DNA of 64,000 nucleotides from Stentor roeselii (GCA_006503475.1 RSEH01000087.1:98677-162676); one strand, 5' to 3'. Counted from the stretch's first letter, positions 40,470-50,731 are shown. Notes: generated by a model from the letters alone, not told the origin. Numbers and translations: made by a program.

Positions 40470-41822
40470 TTATTTTCTGCCACGTTTTTTTGGCAAATTC
40501 AAATCAGGTTTACTCTCAGGAGGCACAGAAGTGCGATTAGCAAAGAAGTTAAAACTAGGCATCATAGGAAACCTTTGCATGACTTCCGGATTCCAAAGCC
40601 TCATAAAGGAGTCATAAAACTGGTGATACCCCTGAGCCATTTGAAATCCAGAACTAGCAGTAGCGTAAAAAGGGTTAACAATAGGAGCAACAATTTCATG
40701 AACCTGCTCCTTAAACTGACCCTCATTGACTTCCTTTCTAACCCTCTTCACAATTTTTTCACTTTCACTGTTAAACAAGCCAAATTCAGAAAAGTTCATT
40801 TTGATAAGAATCATTTCACTGGCAACATCAAGATCTCTTAGAAAAGTCACTCCTTGATCGATTTTTCTAGCTTTTTCCATCGCTTTTTCACTTTCACCTT
40901 GATTGACTTTATTATAAATCACTGCCAAATTAAACCAGTTTTCTGCAACCTTCTGGTTAATTTTAAGAGCCTTTATGAAACAAACAAAAGAATGCACGAT
41001 TTTTTTCTTCTTATAAAAGACAACTCCAAGAGCACTGAAATAAACATCTTTCTTCACAATTTCTGTAATTTTCTTCAAAAGATTCAAAGCTTTTTCCAGG
41101 TCGTCCTTCGAGAGATAGTACAAACTAATCAGAAAGTCCCAATCACAGGCAAGGACTTGATTTTCATCTGTGACTTGTCCTCGATATTTAAGAAGCTGGT
41201 CTAAAACGTCTTTTCCTGCCAAATGCTCTGCCCAGACTTGACACGCTTTACTTGCAGCATCGTCTGAAGAGGTCTTCGAGTACCAAATCAAAGCTTTTTC
41301 TGGCATTGACAACATTTCACTACAAAATCCAAGTCGTGAACACAGAGGTGTCTGCCATTCAGCTGGGAAATTTGAATCTTCTGGAAAATATTCAACTGCT
41401 TCTAAATACTTACGAGTGAAAATGAAACAGTCAAGCATTCGCTTAAGAAGAATGCAAGGATCTTTTAAGTTATCACTTTTTTCTAGTCTTGCCTTGTGGT
41501 AAGCTTCCAGAGCTGATGTTGGCTGGTTTTGTTTTTCATGTAAAAGACCTGACAGAAAATAGAATAAATAGTTTAAGGCTGGGGAACTACCTGGACTGAA
41601 GGTTTTTAATAAATCTTGGCAGTATTGGTACTTTTTTCCTAACATTGCACATGCGGCTAGTGCCAGGATCGCCTCGCTTTTCTTGTGGATTTTTCCGATG
41701 CCTTCATAGTAGGTCATGTGAAAATGTAGCTGTTCTTCACGAAATTCAGAGTTTTGGGCTATCAGGTTTACTAGGTCTTCGGGTTCTAAGTATAATGAAC
41801 TCATTAAAGTTTTATTATTCAT
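40470..41822 (-). CDS. TPR protein with C-terminal basic nuclear-type signal
   Basis: 450 residues. Helical repeats through most of the length, with recognisable TPR units (KALIWYSKTSSDDAASKAC, YFSALGVVFYKKKKIVHSFV, AENWFNLAVIYNK). The last 70 residues are Pro/Met/Phe-rich and end LPKKRGRK, which looks like a nuclear localisation signal or AT-hook core. A Ssn6/Cyc8-type corepressor scaffold or another nuclear TPR protein is possible. The exact family is not clear. ATG at 41822 (MNNKTLM) or at 41804 (MSSLYLEP). Confidence 0.7.
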   Translation of the reverse strand: MNNKTLMSSLYLEPEDLVNLIAQNSEFREEQLHFHMTYYEGIGKIHKKSEAILALAACAMLGKKYQYCQDLLKTFSPGSSPALNYLFYFLSGLLHEKQNQPTSALEAYHKARLEKSDNLKDPCILLKRMLDCFIFTRKYLEAVEYFPEDSNFPAEWQTPLCSRLGFCSEMLSMPEKALIWYSKTSSDDAASKACQVWAEHLAGKDVLDQLLKYRGQVTDENQVLACDWDFLISLYYLSKDDLEKALNLLKKITEIVKKDVYFSALGVVFYKKKKIVHSFVCFIKALKINQKVAENWFNLAVIYNKVNQGESEKAMEKARKIDQGVTFLRDLDVASEMILIKMNFSEFGLFNSESEKIVKRVRKEVNEGQFKEQVHEIVAPIVNPFYATASSGFQMAQGYHQFYDSFMRLWNPEVMQRFPMMPSFNFFANRTSVPPESKPDLNLPKKRGRK

Positions 41823-42176
41823 TATAAAATTTTGACCATATTTTTCATTATTTTCTTTTGAGTGAATAGGAAAATGAAAAAAGCTGGATTTTGGAAGGAG
41901 TTTATTTCAGCTTTTATTTGGGTTAGGGTTTGCTGGATATTAGAGGAAAAAGTTGAGGAAATGAATTTTTTGGCGTTTTTGTAAAACGGCTGAAGATGAA
42001 GGAATCTTTCGGTGATGGTTTAAGATTGATCTTAAGGTGAAATGGAAAATGTTAATTATTTAGTAAAACATATACCTTTCTTAAAATCGAACTATAAATT
42101 TATACTTTCATTGAACGAAAAGCATGAGATATCAATTAATTATTTAGAACTTAACTTCAATAATTAACATAAATCT
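41823..42176. other. Intergenic, no gene seen
   Basis: A/G/T-rich leader of the TPR gene and AT-rich tail of the next one. Nothing recognised. Confidence 0.45.
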
Positions 42177-43325
42177 TTACTCATTTGACCAAGTATTAAA
42201 TATACTTCCTTGCCATTGTCCAGCAAACACTGGTTTGGTCCCTCTCACAATCTTTTTAGGAGGATGAGGCTTATTCGTAACGAAACTTTCATTACCCGAT
42301 GAATCTCTCCTTCTCATATCCTTAGCTGCACTTTGAGCCCTTTTATGAACAGAACTAGACTGAGAGAGCTGAGCCCTGCTGTACTTACTTAATTCATCTT
42401 GATACCCTTTAATACTATCATAGTACTTGTTCCTCAAATACTTATTCTGAAGAATCGCTTTCGCATTTTTAAGCTCTTCCTGAAGCTGCCCAATATAAAC
42501 CGATTGTCGATTCTGAACTTCTTCCATAATACTAACTTCTAGTTTGAATTTTTGCTTAATATCTTCAATTCTACTTAAAACTTACTCAGAATTTTTCCCC
42601 TTTTGAAAGTTTTGAAGAGTAATTTCTTTTAAATTCAAATCATCCTGTAAGATTTTCACAGTTTTTTCAGTGTTTTCTTTATAATCCAGATAAACTTTTA
42701 CCACATCTTGATGAGCTTTTTTGGCGGTATCAGTATCTTTCTGATAAATATCACATAAGTCCTTTAAACTAAAAACTTGATTTCTAAGATTCTGAACTTC
42801 TTCAACAAGTGCAACAATTTCCAAATTTTCATTCAACCGATGAGAAACTTTCTTATTTTTCATAGATTTTATCATAGTTTCAGTAGCGACAAGATTTGAA
42901 TCCGCCAAGATTTCCACAAGTTGATTGATAAATTCATCTTTCATTTGCATTTCCTGCTTCAACGAGTTAAATTCATTCATAAGAAGGTTGAAGTCAGTGA
43001 TATACTTGACCCTCATGAATTCAAGTTTTTCAGCATAGAATTTTTTCACCTTATTTTTCGCTTTAATCGTTTTTCTCTCAATTTCAGGTCCTTTGGCTTC
43101 TCGAATTCGCGTGATCTTGTCTTCAAAGTACTCTCGGGCCCAGGTTATACTTGACAAAAGACTCGCCTTTGCAGGTGAGGTCGAATTTCTGTTATTCGAA
43201 AAGCCTGCCTGGGCCTTTCCCTCATTTTCACGCGACGCCCCTGGGGGCGGAGCTTGGATGACAGGAACTTTTTCATAGTCATTCCAAAATTCTTCATCTG
43301 AACCGCTGAGATCGTTTATTATCAT
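42177..43325 (-). CDS. Coiled-coil protein, unknown (one 15-nt intron)
   Basis: About 377 residues after removal of the intron at 42571-42585, which joins GKNSE to IEDIKQKF. The N-terminus is acidic and Pro-rich (SGSDEEFWNDYEKVP). Long coiled coil spans about 70-290, and a basic Ser/Arg C-terminus ends FAGQWQGSIFNTW. It is probably structural (cytoskeleton or basal body); no family recognised. The start MIINDLSG at 43325 lies 7 nt after the stop of the upstream ankyrin/SAM gene. Confidence 0.7.
42571..42585 (-). other. 15-nt intron in coiled-coil gene
   Basis: Sense GTAAGTTTTAAGTAG. It holds the in-frame TAA. Removal continues the coiled coil. Position 10 is A. Confidence 0.85.
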
Positions 43326-43332
43326 TATTAAA

Positions 43333-44682
43333 CTAGACAATCATGCAAGACTCGCAAACGACTCGCTTTGGCTCGTCGAATAAGAAAGAAGGACTGTCAA
43401 AGTAATGCTTTTGGTCTGAAGCTAGACGTGAAAGGATCTGGCTTCGAGCTTTCTGGTCTTTTATTTTTACTTCAAGTTCCAGTTGACGGTTGGTTAATGG
43501 TCGGGAGGATGACTGGATTTCTAAAAGAGTTTCGTAACTATCATACCCTGACTCGAGGAATAAAGCATAAAGATGGCTTAAGTCGAGTTCTTCCAGCCAT
43601 TCCATCAACTTAGGAATAGAAAAATTCCGTGTTGAACTGGATAATTCACAACATTGGAATAAAGCAGAATTTCTTGATTTACTTGGAAGAACTTTTTTAA
43701 CACCTGTTAGTTCTTCTTCAAGTTTTATCAGGATCAGTCGTCGGTGGCCAGGGCGACAGACTCCGATGTCTCTTAAAGTTTTATCACTGATAGGTAAAGG
43801 ACTTTTCATTTGATTTACCATGATATGGACATCTTCATATCCAGCTTCAACAAGTACTTCATAGTAATCCTCCAAATGATATTTTTCCAGCCAATAGAAA
43901 ATCGGGTAAAGTTGATAAGCCAAGCTGCTTTTTTCTGTAATTGGACTCACAACGCTACACCTTAAAGGAATATTCGGAGAAGTTTCATTTTTCCTGATAT
44001 ATTCACTGGTCTCACTGACGAAATAAGTAGTAACCTCTCCAATCGGACTAGCACTGACCTCATCATCTAATTCCCTTGAAAACTCATCTAAAATCCTAGT
44101 AATCTCAACATTGGTACTTAAATCCCTAGCATTTTTCCCTTGTTTATCCTTTAAAGTGAAATCAGCTCCAGCTTTTAACATCATTTTAACACAATCAACA
44201 TGAGCACAATCAACAGCATAATGCAGAGGAGTTCTTCCAAACTACATATCTCTGACCATATAATTCCTTAAATTAGGATCCGCGCGGCTATTCAAAAGAA
44301 TTTCAACCATTTTTTGATCACCTCTGAATGCAGCGTGATGCAAAGGACTATCCCCGTCGTTTTGTTGGAAGTTCGGGTTGGCCTGATGTAAAAGTAACAG
44401 TTCAGCGATTGAGTATTGAGAATTATCAGCGGCTTGGTGAAGAGGAGTCTCTCCTAAATTGTTAGGGTTGTTCGGGTCTGCCCCTTCTGACAGTAAAAAT
44501 TCCGTCGCCTGGTAGTTCCCGCTGATCACTGTTCGGTACAAAGGACACCAACCGAGCTGCTCAGATATTACACTTGGGTCTTTTTCGTTTAACTTTGAAT
44601 TGTTTTCATTGAAAGCTTGCTTTATTGCCTCGATTTGTCCCATTCGGCAGGCAGTTTGAAGGTCAAGTTGAGGAGAAGTCAT
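43333..44682 (-). CDS. Ankyrin-repeat protein with two SAM domains (one 15-nt intron)
   Basis: About 444 residues once the intron at 44242-44256 is removed; the junction then reads NYMFGRTPLHYAVDCAH, restoring an ankyrin repeat. Ankyrin repeats fill residues 1-185 (LGETPLHQAADNSQYSIAEL, GDSPLHHAAFRGDQKMVEIL, GADFTLKDKQGKNARDL). Two SAM-like domains follow: PIFYWLEKYHLEDYYEVLVE to GHRRLILIKLEE, and KLMEWLEELDLSHLYALFLE to ARSQILSRL. It is likely a scaffold that polymerises or pairs through SAM. Ends CMIV, then TAG. Seven bases separate it from the next gene. Confidence 0.85.
44242..44256 (-). other. 15-nt intron in ankyrin/SAM gene
   Basis: Sense GTCAGAGATATGTAG. It holds the in-frame TAG; removal restores an ankyrin repeat. 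GTCAG is a variant 5' end. Position 10 is A. Confidence 0.9.
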
Positions 44683-44738
44683 TTTCAGTAGATTATGTTT
44701 ATTGGAAGGTTAAGTCATTATGATCTGGAATATAAAAA

Positions 44739-45206
44739 ATGATTGGTTTTTCTTTGATTAGATACTTTTCTAGACCTTTTAAGGTCATGGGAGTTCAACA
44801 AATCGCACTTGGACATCTTGATAAAAATGTGCTTACTGAGTTCTGGAGTGGAAAACTTGGAATACCTAAAGTTGGAAATTTTCAGAGTGAGAAGTAAGGA
44901 GTAGGTAGGGAAAACGTCAATGAGGATATTCTTAGAATTGGTGAAGGTGATAATGCTGTGGAAATCGACCTGATGCAACCTTTGGACCCTGAAAAAAAAC
45001 CTCAGGTTCAGAAACTTGCTTTGAATCATTTTGGATTGTGGATTGATAATCTGCCTGAATGTGTGAAGTATCTGGAAAATAATGGAGTTACTATGGCACC
45101 GGGAGGGATTAGGAAAGGAGCTTCTGGCTTTGATGTTGCTTTTGTACATCCGAAGTCGACTGGAGGTATTTTATTGGAATTGGTTCAGTTTCCTAAGAAG
45201 GATTAG
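44739..45206 (+). CDS. VOC-fold enzyme, methylmalonyl-CoA epimerase-like (one 15-nt intron)
   Basis: About 150 residues after removal of the intron at 44894-44908. The N-terminus MIGFSLIRYFSRPFKV is basic and amphipathic, consistent with a mitochondrial presequence. One glyoxalase/VOC domain follows: GVQQIALGHLDKNVL..FW (first His), ENVNEDILRIG, AVEIDLM (Glu), LNHFGLWI (His), and VAFVHPKSTGGILLELVQF. HPK..GG.L.EL is typical of methylmalonyl-CoA epimerase, which interconverts the stereoisomers in propionate breakdown. Lactoylglutathione lyase is the main alternative. The start is 56 bp from the divergent ankyrin gene start. Confidence 0.75.
44894..44908 (+). other. 15-nt intron in VOC-fold gene
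   Basis: GTAAGGAGTAGGTAG. It holds the in-frame TAA. Removal joins FQSEK to ENVNEDIL, as in the family. Position 10 is A. Confidence 0.9.
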
Positions 45207-45517
45207 AGTAGATAATTGATGGATTTATTGAGTAAGGGTAGACTTCATTTAAGGTATTTGTTTAAAATTGTATTAGAAATTTAAGAGATTGTTATGATGA
45301 TTCATATAAATCTAAGTAAAATCTTTTATTTAAAATCAGTGAAATTTTAGCGAATTTTATAATCTTCACTGTTTAAGACAGTACTCCTCACACTCTCATA
45401 CTTTTCCCTAATTTGAATGCTTCTCCAAGAATTTCTTAATCTTCTAACCCACTTACCTCTAAAACAATCTAAAAGCATGACATTTTCCATAAAAAAATCA
45501 GCCACAAGCCCTAATAA
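45207..45517. other. Intergenic, no gene seen
   Basis: AT-rich, then A/C-rich near the rhodanese start (CCTAATAAATGG). Nothing else recognised. Confidence 0.45.
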
Positions 45518-46321
45518 ATGGTATCAAAATTAATCACAGCTCATAATCTGTTCGAGAAAATCCAATCAAGATGCCCGCTTCACATCCTAGACACAACCTT
45601 CACACTTCCAGACCTTTCCCCGATCGAAAACCATTTCAAGAACCGAATTCCGAATTCCAAGTTCCTTGACATGAAGTCAATATCCGACCCCTCCTCAGGT
45701 CTAACAATGACGATGCCTTCAGAGTCCTTATTCATCAGCCACATGCGAAAGCTGGGTGTTAAAAACGACGACACTCCATTAGTTTTATACGACAAGCAAA
45801 ACATGACTTCACCTCGGGCATGGTTCATGTTTAAAGTCTTCGGAAGGAAAAATGTCGTTGTTCTTGACGGAGGGTTGTCCAAATGGCTCAGCGAGTCCTT
45901 TCCAGTCGAATCAGGACAATACTCGTTGAACAGTCAACCTGACGAGTCCTCCGGGTACGAATATTCAAAAGACTCTAGTCTTATCAAGTCCTTCGAAGAA
46001 GTCGTTCAAAACATTCAGTCGAAATCTTTTCAAGTCCTTGATGCTCGTCCTTCGAAAGCCTTTAATGAAGGAAAAATTCCGAATTCATTCAACTCGCCTT
46101 TTGACTCTTTGTATAATAAAGACTTGACGTTTAAGTCACCTGATGAGATCAGAGCGCATTATGGAAAAGTTGGAATTAATTTGAATGGAGATATTGTAAA
46201 TGCTTGTAGAATTGGACATTCTGCAAGTGTCAATCTTTTTGCTTTGGAACTCATTGGAAAGCAAAGCAAGTTGTATGATGGGTCTTGGGAAGAGTGGAGC
46301 AAAAGGTACAAGTCTAACTAG
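45518..46321 (+). CDS. Tandem rhodanese-domain sulfurtransferase
   Basis: 267 residues with two rhodanese domains (about 8-130 and 155-265). The first has LDTTF, a region equivalent to VLYD, SPRAWFMFKVFGRKNVVVLDGG and KW, without a catalytic Cys. The second has QVLDARPSKAFNEGKIPNSFN and the active loop ACRIGHSAS with Cys230. The loop differs from CGTGVTA of 3-mercaptopyruvate sulfurtransferase and CRKGVTA of thiosulfate sulfurtransferase, but the Arg after Cys favours a thiosulfate-type donor. The converging ABCD gene stops 6 bp away. Confidence 0.85.
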   Translation: MVSKLITAHNLFEKIQSRCPLHILDTTFTLPDLSPIENHFKNRIPNSKFLDMKSISDPSSGLTMTMPSESLFISHMRKLGVKNDDTPLVLYDKQNMTSPRAWFMFKVFGRKNVVVLDGGLSKWLSESFPVESGQYSLNSQPDESSGYEYSKDSSLIKSFEEVVQNIQSKSFQVLDARPSKAFNEGKIPNSFNSPFDSLYNKDLTFKSPDEIRAHYGKVGINLNGDIVNACRIGHSASVNLFALELIGKQSKLYDGSWEEWSKRYKSN

Positions 46322-46327
46322 ATAGTC

Positions 46328-48283
46328 TTAATTATTAAAGGGCTCGTAAGACCAACCACCCTGGCCATCCATTTTTAAGATGTGTTGATGATATTGCATC
46401 AGACTCTCCCGATGTGTCACTGTTATTAGAGTTATTCCGAACTCGATAAACTTTTGGTAGGCGGATTTTTCGACTTCTAAGCTGATGTTGCTCGTACATT
46501 CATCCAAAATAGCAAACAAAGGCCGATGATACAAAATCCTACAAAGCGCTAATTTCTGTTTCTGGCCTCCACTCAAAGTATCCTTCCAATCCTCCACCTT
46601 ATCAAACCCTCCTCGTTCCTCCACAAATCCCTCAAGACAAACAATATCCAAAAGTCTAGAAAGTTCCGAATCATTCATTTTTGACTGAACATCCGGATAA
46701 ATAACCTGATCCCTAAAAGTTCCATAAGGCAAATAAGGCCTTTGAGGAATATACGCGATTTTCGAAGGTTCAGGTTTTGTGACGATTCCACTGAAAAGAG
46801 GCCAAAGTTCTCCTAAAATCCTGAACATTGAAGACTTTCCACATCCATTCGGCCCTCTGATGACAGTATGCATTCCAGGTTGAATGAAAAGATTAAGCTC
46901 TTCAATCAACACATCGCCAGTGGGGGAAACTATTGGAACCTTCTCAAATTTGATGAAATCTCCTCTTAGATATTTACCAGTTGGAACTGGAAGAGGCTTG
47001 ATACTTGCCCTGGAGTACTTCTGCGCTGCCAAATCATCTAAAACAGTATAAGTCTCAGAGATTAACAAGGTGTACCCAGAAAGTGTCTGAAGTTCTTTAT
47101 AAGAAACCAAAATCTTCCCTATTGCTCTTGCAAAGCTAATAAGATTAGAGTGGTTTTTTATGTAATCTTTCATGATATTCCCTGCATTATCGCTTATTTT
47201 CGTTTGGTATACTTCACTGGTCTTGTCAAAAACTGGAATGGCAAGAAGTAAATTCCCGATAATAGTCGACCCGTACTTTACAACGAAATTATCAAGACAA
47301 CCGAAGTAAAACTTTTTTAAGTTGATGAAGCCGACATGTTGCATTAGATGATCGAATTTTATTTTAAGCTTCTGCTTTTGCCAGAGGCTTCCATTGTAAA
47401 AAGCTATTTCTTCAGATGAGCCGAGAATGTCTGAATGTTCTGTTCGAAATTCTCCTTCTCGCTTTTGTTGCTCTGCGATTAAAGTGCCGAAAGGTGGGGA
47501 AAAGGTCCTGATGACCCACCCGCAGAAGATGCTCCAGATTATCATGCTTAGGGGACCACGGCCGCCGAGGTTTTCGCTTAGTTTACGGCTGAAGAGGTAA
47601 ATGTCTAGAAGGGGTTTTAGGATGTTGGAGTAAAAACCGCTGAAACTCTCAGCCCATTTATCGATGTCTTGAGTTAGACGCTGGTCTGGATTTGTTATTC
47701 TTGAGTCGATTCCTGTCATTTGGTAGAATACCAGACCTGATAGGTACTTGTTGTTCATGTCTTTGCATAGGTTTTCACGGAATATCACGGATAGTAACTT
47801 GGTCACATAGTCAATAGCGCTATTAAGCATAGAAGATGGTAACGCATACAATCCCAAAGTCATAACCTAAATATTTCTCACTTCAAGTGCAAATCTCGAG
47901 CCTTTTTTCGTGACAATCGCCTTCACAATCGCTCCTTTAATATCAGAAATCGAAATAGTCAAATAAGTCCTCAACACTAAAAAGACTGACAAGGAAATAA
48001 GCCAGAAGCATTCACGACTCGCATAAGAAGGAATCACAATTTTCGTTAGTTTCCATAAACGTGAAAAAAAAAGGCGATCAACAAGTCCTCTTTTACTTGA
48101 TGACGAAGAAGAAGTGCGAACTGAAGGTGAACTTTTCGAAGCAGTTCTCGACTTTTTGAACCAGATCAGAACTCCAATGGCCAGAGCAAGCAGAGAAGCT
48201 GACTTCGGGTTCAACGAAATGATTTTCTTTAAACTCTCGATAAGATGTGATGATTGTGGCATTTTTTCCCTATTTATATTCAT
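46328..48283 (-). CDS. ABC half-transporter, ABCD (peroxisomal fatty-acyl-CoA) family (one 15-nt intron)
   Basis: About 646 residues after removing the intron at 47867-47881; the junction is RFALEVMTLGLYALPSS. The N-terminal ABC_membrane_2-type region contains the ABCD hallmark EEIAFYNG and RFRTEHS-like residues. The nucleotide-binding domain has Walker A GPNGCGKSS, a Q-loop region IPQRPYLPYGTFRDQ, signature LSGGQKQKLALCR, Walker B LFAILDE, and the H-loop VTHRE. Known: ABCD half-transporters dimerise and import fatty acyl-CoA into peroxisomes. First ATG at 48283 (MNINREKMP) or the one at 48262. Confidence 0.9.
47867..47881 (-). other. 15-nt intron in ABCD gene
   Basis: Sense GTGAGAAATATTTAG. 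It ends in the in-frame TAG; removal joins the two parts of the transporter. Position 10 is A. Confidence 0.9.
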
Positions 48284-48323
48284 TACGTCACTACTGGATT
48301 ATCAGAAACGTTTAAAGATTATT

Positions 48324-49361
48324 ATGGCTCTTTTCTTTCTTCTTTTTTTCAATTCTGCCTCAGAAGAAGTCTGCCCTGCATTCACCTGTGAACTATCTTC
48401 TGATTATATAGAAGAAGCCACCTGCATATTCTACAAGCAAAGTCTTGCGGTTCCAACTTATTACGCTTCAAAATGTTTTGATATAAACCGAAACTACTGC
48501 CCAGCGACATATGGAAAAAATAGTACTTGCACTGTACCACCCACAGTGATAACTTTAAAGTACCCAGGCGAAAAGTGCCAGACTGACTTGGACTGCGGGG
48601 AATTTACAAAAGGCTGCAAAGGTCAGGTGTGTCAAGGTCTTTCCCCAGGGCAGTCATGCAAGTCGCACTCTTACTGCAGCCCGGGTCTTCGTTGTTTTAA
48701 GACCTGCATCGCCCTGATCGAGTCAGGGGCTTCAGGGTGTTTGACTGACGAGGACTGCGCCACTCGTTCAGGCTGCGACATTTCTTCATCTGCTTCTTCA
48801 GGCACCTGCGTTGAGTACTTCTCGTTGTCAGAGTACTCCTCGGTCCAGTCTTGTGTGAACAACTCGAATCTCCTGTGCTCGAGTGCGACTTGTTCAGGAA
48901 AACAATGCATCCCTCCTTCTGAATCATTGAATATTCCTCAGGCATGCAGTGAGGACAACGACTGCCCGTCAAGTGACTCTTCTGTCTCAGGCACCTGTGT
49001 GTGTGGGAAGAACCGCAATGGCAATAAGTACTGCAACTTGTTAACTGGAGATAAGTGGTTTCAAAGTTACTTTAAACTTGTGAAAGAATGGCAGAAAAGT
49101 GGGTTTGTTGAAAAGTGTAATACTGTCAGAAGGTTTAGTGATGTTTGTGCTGGCGACTGGTGGGATCGCCAGGCGGCTTATTTGATGAATTATTACTTTT
49201 TTTATAGTACACAGTTTCCGTCGGTTGTGGAATTTGATGAGTGTATTGGCGAGGTTTATTTGAAAGAGTTTCTGCAAGTTAAGAGCTTGTTGAAGAATAT
49301 TTTAGTTGTTGAGGATTTGGCTTTGGTGAATTTAATTTGGATTTTTGGATTTTTAATTTAA
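48324..49361 (+). CDS. Secreted or anchored cysteine-rich protein
   Basis: 345 residues from MALFFLLFFNSASEEVCPAF, a clear signal peptide. The frame extends further upstream into the divergent ABCD gene, but the signal peptide fixes the start. The ectodomain has about 30 cysteines with Dickkopf-like spacing (CQTDLDC, CKSHSYCSPGLRCFKTC, CLTDEDC, CSEDNDCPSS), a type of protein common in ciliates. The C-terminus is hydrophobic (DLALVNLIWIFGFLI) and may direct GPI anchoring or be a membrane end. Likely a surface protein. Its stop overlaps the next gene's start by one base (TAATG). Confidence 0.75.
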   Translation: MALFFLLFFNSASEEVCPAFTCELSSDYIEEATCIFYKQSLAVPTYYASKCFDINRNYCPATYGKNSTCTVPPTVITLKYPGEKCQTDLDCGEFTKGCKGQVCQGLSPGQSCKSHSYCSPGLRCFKTCIALIESGASGCLTDEDCATRSGCDISSSASSGTCVEYFSLSEYSSVQSCVNNSNLLCSSATCSGKQCIPPSESLNIPQACSEDNDCPSSDSSVSGTCVCGKNRNGNKYCNLLTGDKWFQSYFKLVKEWQKSGFVEKCNTVRRFSDVCAGDWWDRQAAYLMNYYFFYSTQFPSVVEFDECIGEVYLKEFLQVKSLLKNILVVEDLALVNLIWIFGFLI

Positions 49362-49711
49362 TGAATGAGGAACGTTTAAAGAATATCAAGTTCTTGAAAA
49401 AGGTTGAATCTCGCTTGGACCTTGAAGATAAAAAGAAGTATCGAGCGATTAAGTATAAGTTTTTTTTTGGGTTTATAGTCACTGTCGGAACTCTTCCTAT
49501 GATGTTGAGGTTTGGTCAGAACATTACAATGAACATGACTGGTCATCGTAAGACTTTCACAAATGTATTCGTTTGTATAGTTCCTGGCTTGATTATCAAC
49601 GAGACTATCAGAGACATCTACCTTGTCCCTTTCGCTGATGAAATTTCTAAAAAATACTCTTTCATACTTAAACCTGACTCTCTTGAAGACTTTGATAATC
49701 CTTCTAGTTAA
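49361..49711 (+). CDS. Small two-helix membrane protein, unknown
   Basis: 116 residues from ATG at 49361, which shares its A with the preceding gene's TAA. An ATG at 49337 in the same frame is possible but lies inside that gene. A charged N-terminal helix is followed by FFFGFIVTVGTLPMMLRFG and TNVFVCIVPGLIINETIRDIY, two hydrophobic segments, and a polar tail. No family recognised; a mitochondrial or ER small membrane protein is plausible. The last codons (DNPSS, TAA) are inside the first unit of a 34-bp tandem repeat. Confidence 0.65.
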   Translation: MNEERLKNIKFLKKVESRLDLEDKKKYRAIKYKFFFGFIVTVGTLPMMLRFGQNITMNMTGHRKTFTNVFVCIVPGLIINETIRDIYLVPFADEISKKYSFILKPDSLEDFDNPSS

Positions 49712-49990
49712 AATTTAAGAAGACTTTAATAATCCTTCTAGTTAAAACTTAAGAAGACTTTAATAATCCTTCTAGTTAAAACTTAAGAAGACTTTAATAA
49801 TCCTTCTAGTTAAAATTTAAGAAGACCTTAATAATCCTTCTAGTTAAAACTTAAGAAGACTTTAATAATCCTTCTAGTTAAAACTTAAGAAGACTTTAAT
49901 AATCCTTCTAGTTAAAACTTAAGAAGACCTTAATAATCCTCCTAGTTAAATTTCGAAAAGACCTTAATAATCCTTCTAGTTAAAACTTAA
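49690..49990. repeat. 34-bp tandem repeat, about nine units, spanning two convergent gene ends
   Basis: Unit of about 34 bp with the core AATCCTTCTAGTTAAAACTT. Nine copies of CTAGTTAAA occur at nearly constant spacing, the eighth reading CCTAGTTAAA. The first unit contains the end and TAA stop of the plus-strand gene; the last contains the end and TAG stop of the minus-strand gene at 49976. Confidence 0.95.
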
Positions 49991-50731
49991 CTCCAACTTC
50001 AATCTAAGATTCTCCGACTCAGCTCGTTCTAAGTCAATTTGCAGAGCTCGAGCCTTAGGAAGCAGATTTTTAAACTCATTCAACAAATTTTCACTTTCCT
50101 GAATTAAAATTTTCGGAATCATTGCATAATGTGTCTGGATCAACGATGAAGAGTCACTTTCCAGGGTGTTGTAAAATTTTTCACTATTATATTTCGTGTT
50201 GGTTTCTTTCAAATTTTCAATTTCTACTCGAATTGATGAGAAGTTGTTGCTAGGGTGGAAAAACTTGTACTCAAATGAAAGACAGTTCGGGTTTTGCCCG
50301 TTTTCGATTTCAAGTCTGATTGGAATTTGTGGTGGATTCGAAGTAAAACTCGCGAAAATCAACGAATTCGGGTCCAGTTGAAGACTTTCCTTGTACATTG
50401 AAAGAATTTGAAGCGTTGAAATATCTCCAAAAGACGGAATCACAGGTGCTTCTTTTCTCGCAGTTATCCATCCAACAATAGCAGTTCCTTTAGGCAAGGT
50501 TTCAGCTGCTTCTTGAACTTCTTGTAAGTTGTTTAAAATCTTGGAAGTCTTTAAAATAATCACGTTTTGGATTCGCATGAAACTTTGGATCTCGAATGAA
50601 CCGTCGTCAAGAAGTTTGCTTGACTCTGATGAAGACAGTGTCCCGAATAAAAGTCCTTCGAAATCGCCCAGGTTTTGCGAAAGTCGATGAAAAATTGATG
50701 AAATGCATTCACCTGATACTGAATAATTCAT
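49976..50731 (-). CDS. Abraxas/FAM175-like MPN-domain protein
   Basis: 251 residues. An MPN-like domain spans about 1-150: GDFEGLLFGTLSSSE near the start and AIVGWITARKEAPVIPSFGDISTLQIL, parallel to the VVGWY.F.R......RE...H..L segment of Abraxas and ABRO1. The JAMM metal His-x-His is absent (TAR in its place), so it should be catalytically inactive, as Abraxas proteins are. A C-terminal coiled coil (LIQESENLLNEFKNLLPKARA) again matches that family. Known partners are BRCC36-type deubiquitinases. Identification is by motif only. Its last codons and stop come from the 34-bp repeat. Confidence 0.6.
   Translation of the reverse strand: MNYSVSGECISSIFHRLSQNLGDFEGLLFGTLSSSESSKLLDDGSFEIQSFMRIQNVIILKTSKILNNLQEVQEAAETLPKGTAIVGWITARKEAPVIPSFGDISTLQILSMYKESLQLDPNSLIFASFTSNPPQIPIRLEIENGQNPNCLSFEYKFFHPSNNFSSIRVEIENLKETNTKYNSEKFYNTLESDSSSLIQTHYAMIPKILIQESENLLNEFKNLLPKARALQIDLERAESENLRLKLELSFN

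Noticed and set aside
44718-45149. 143-codon minus-strand frame
   Set aside because: Antisense to the VOC-fold gene, which is supported by conserved motifs on the plus strand.
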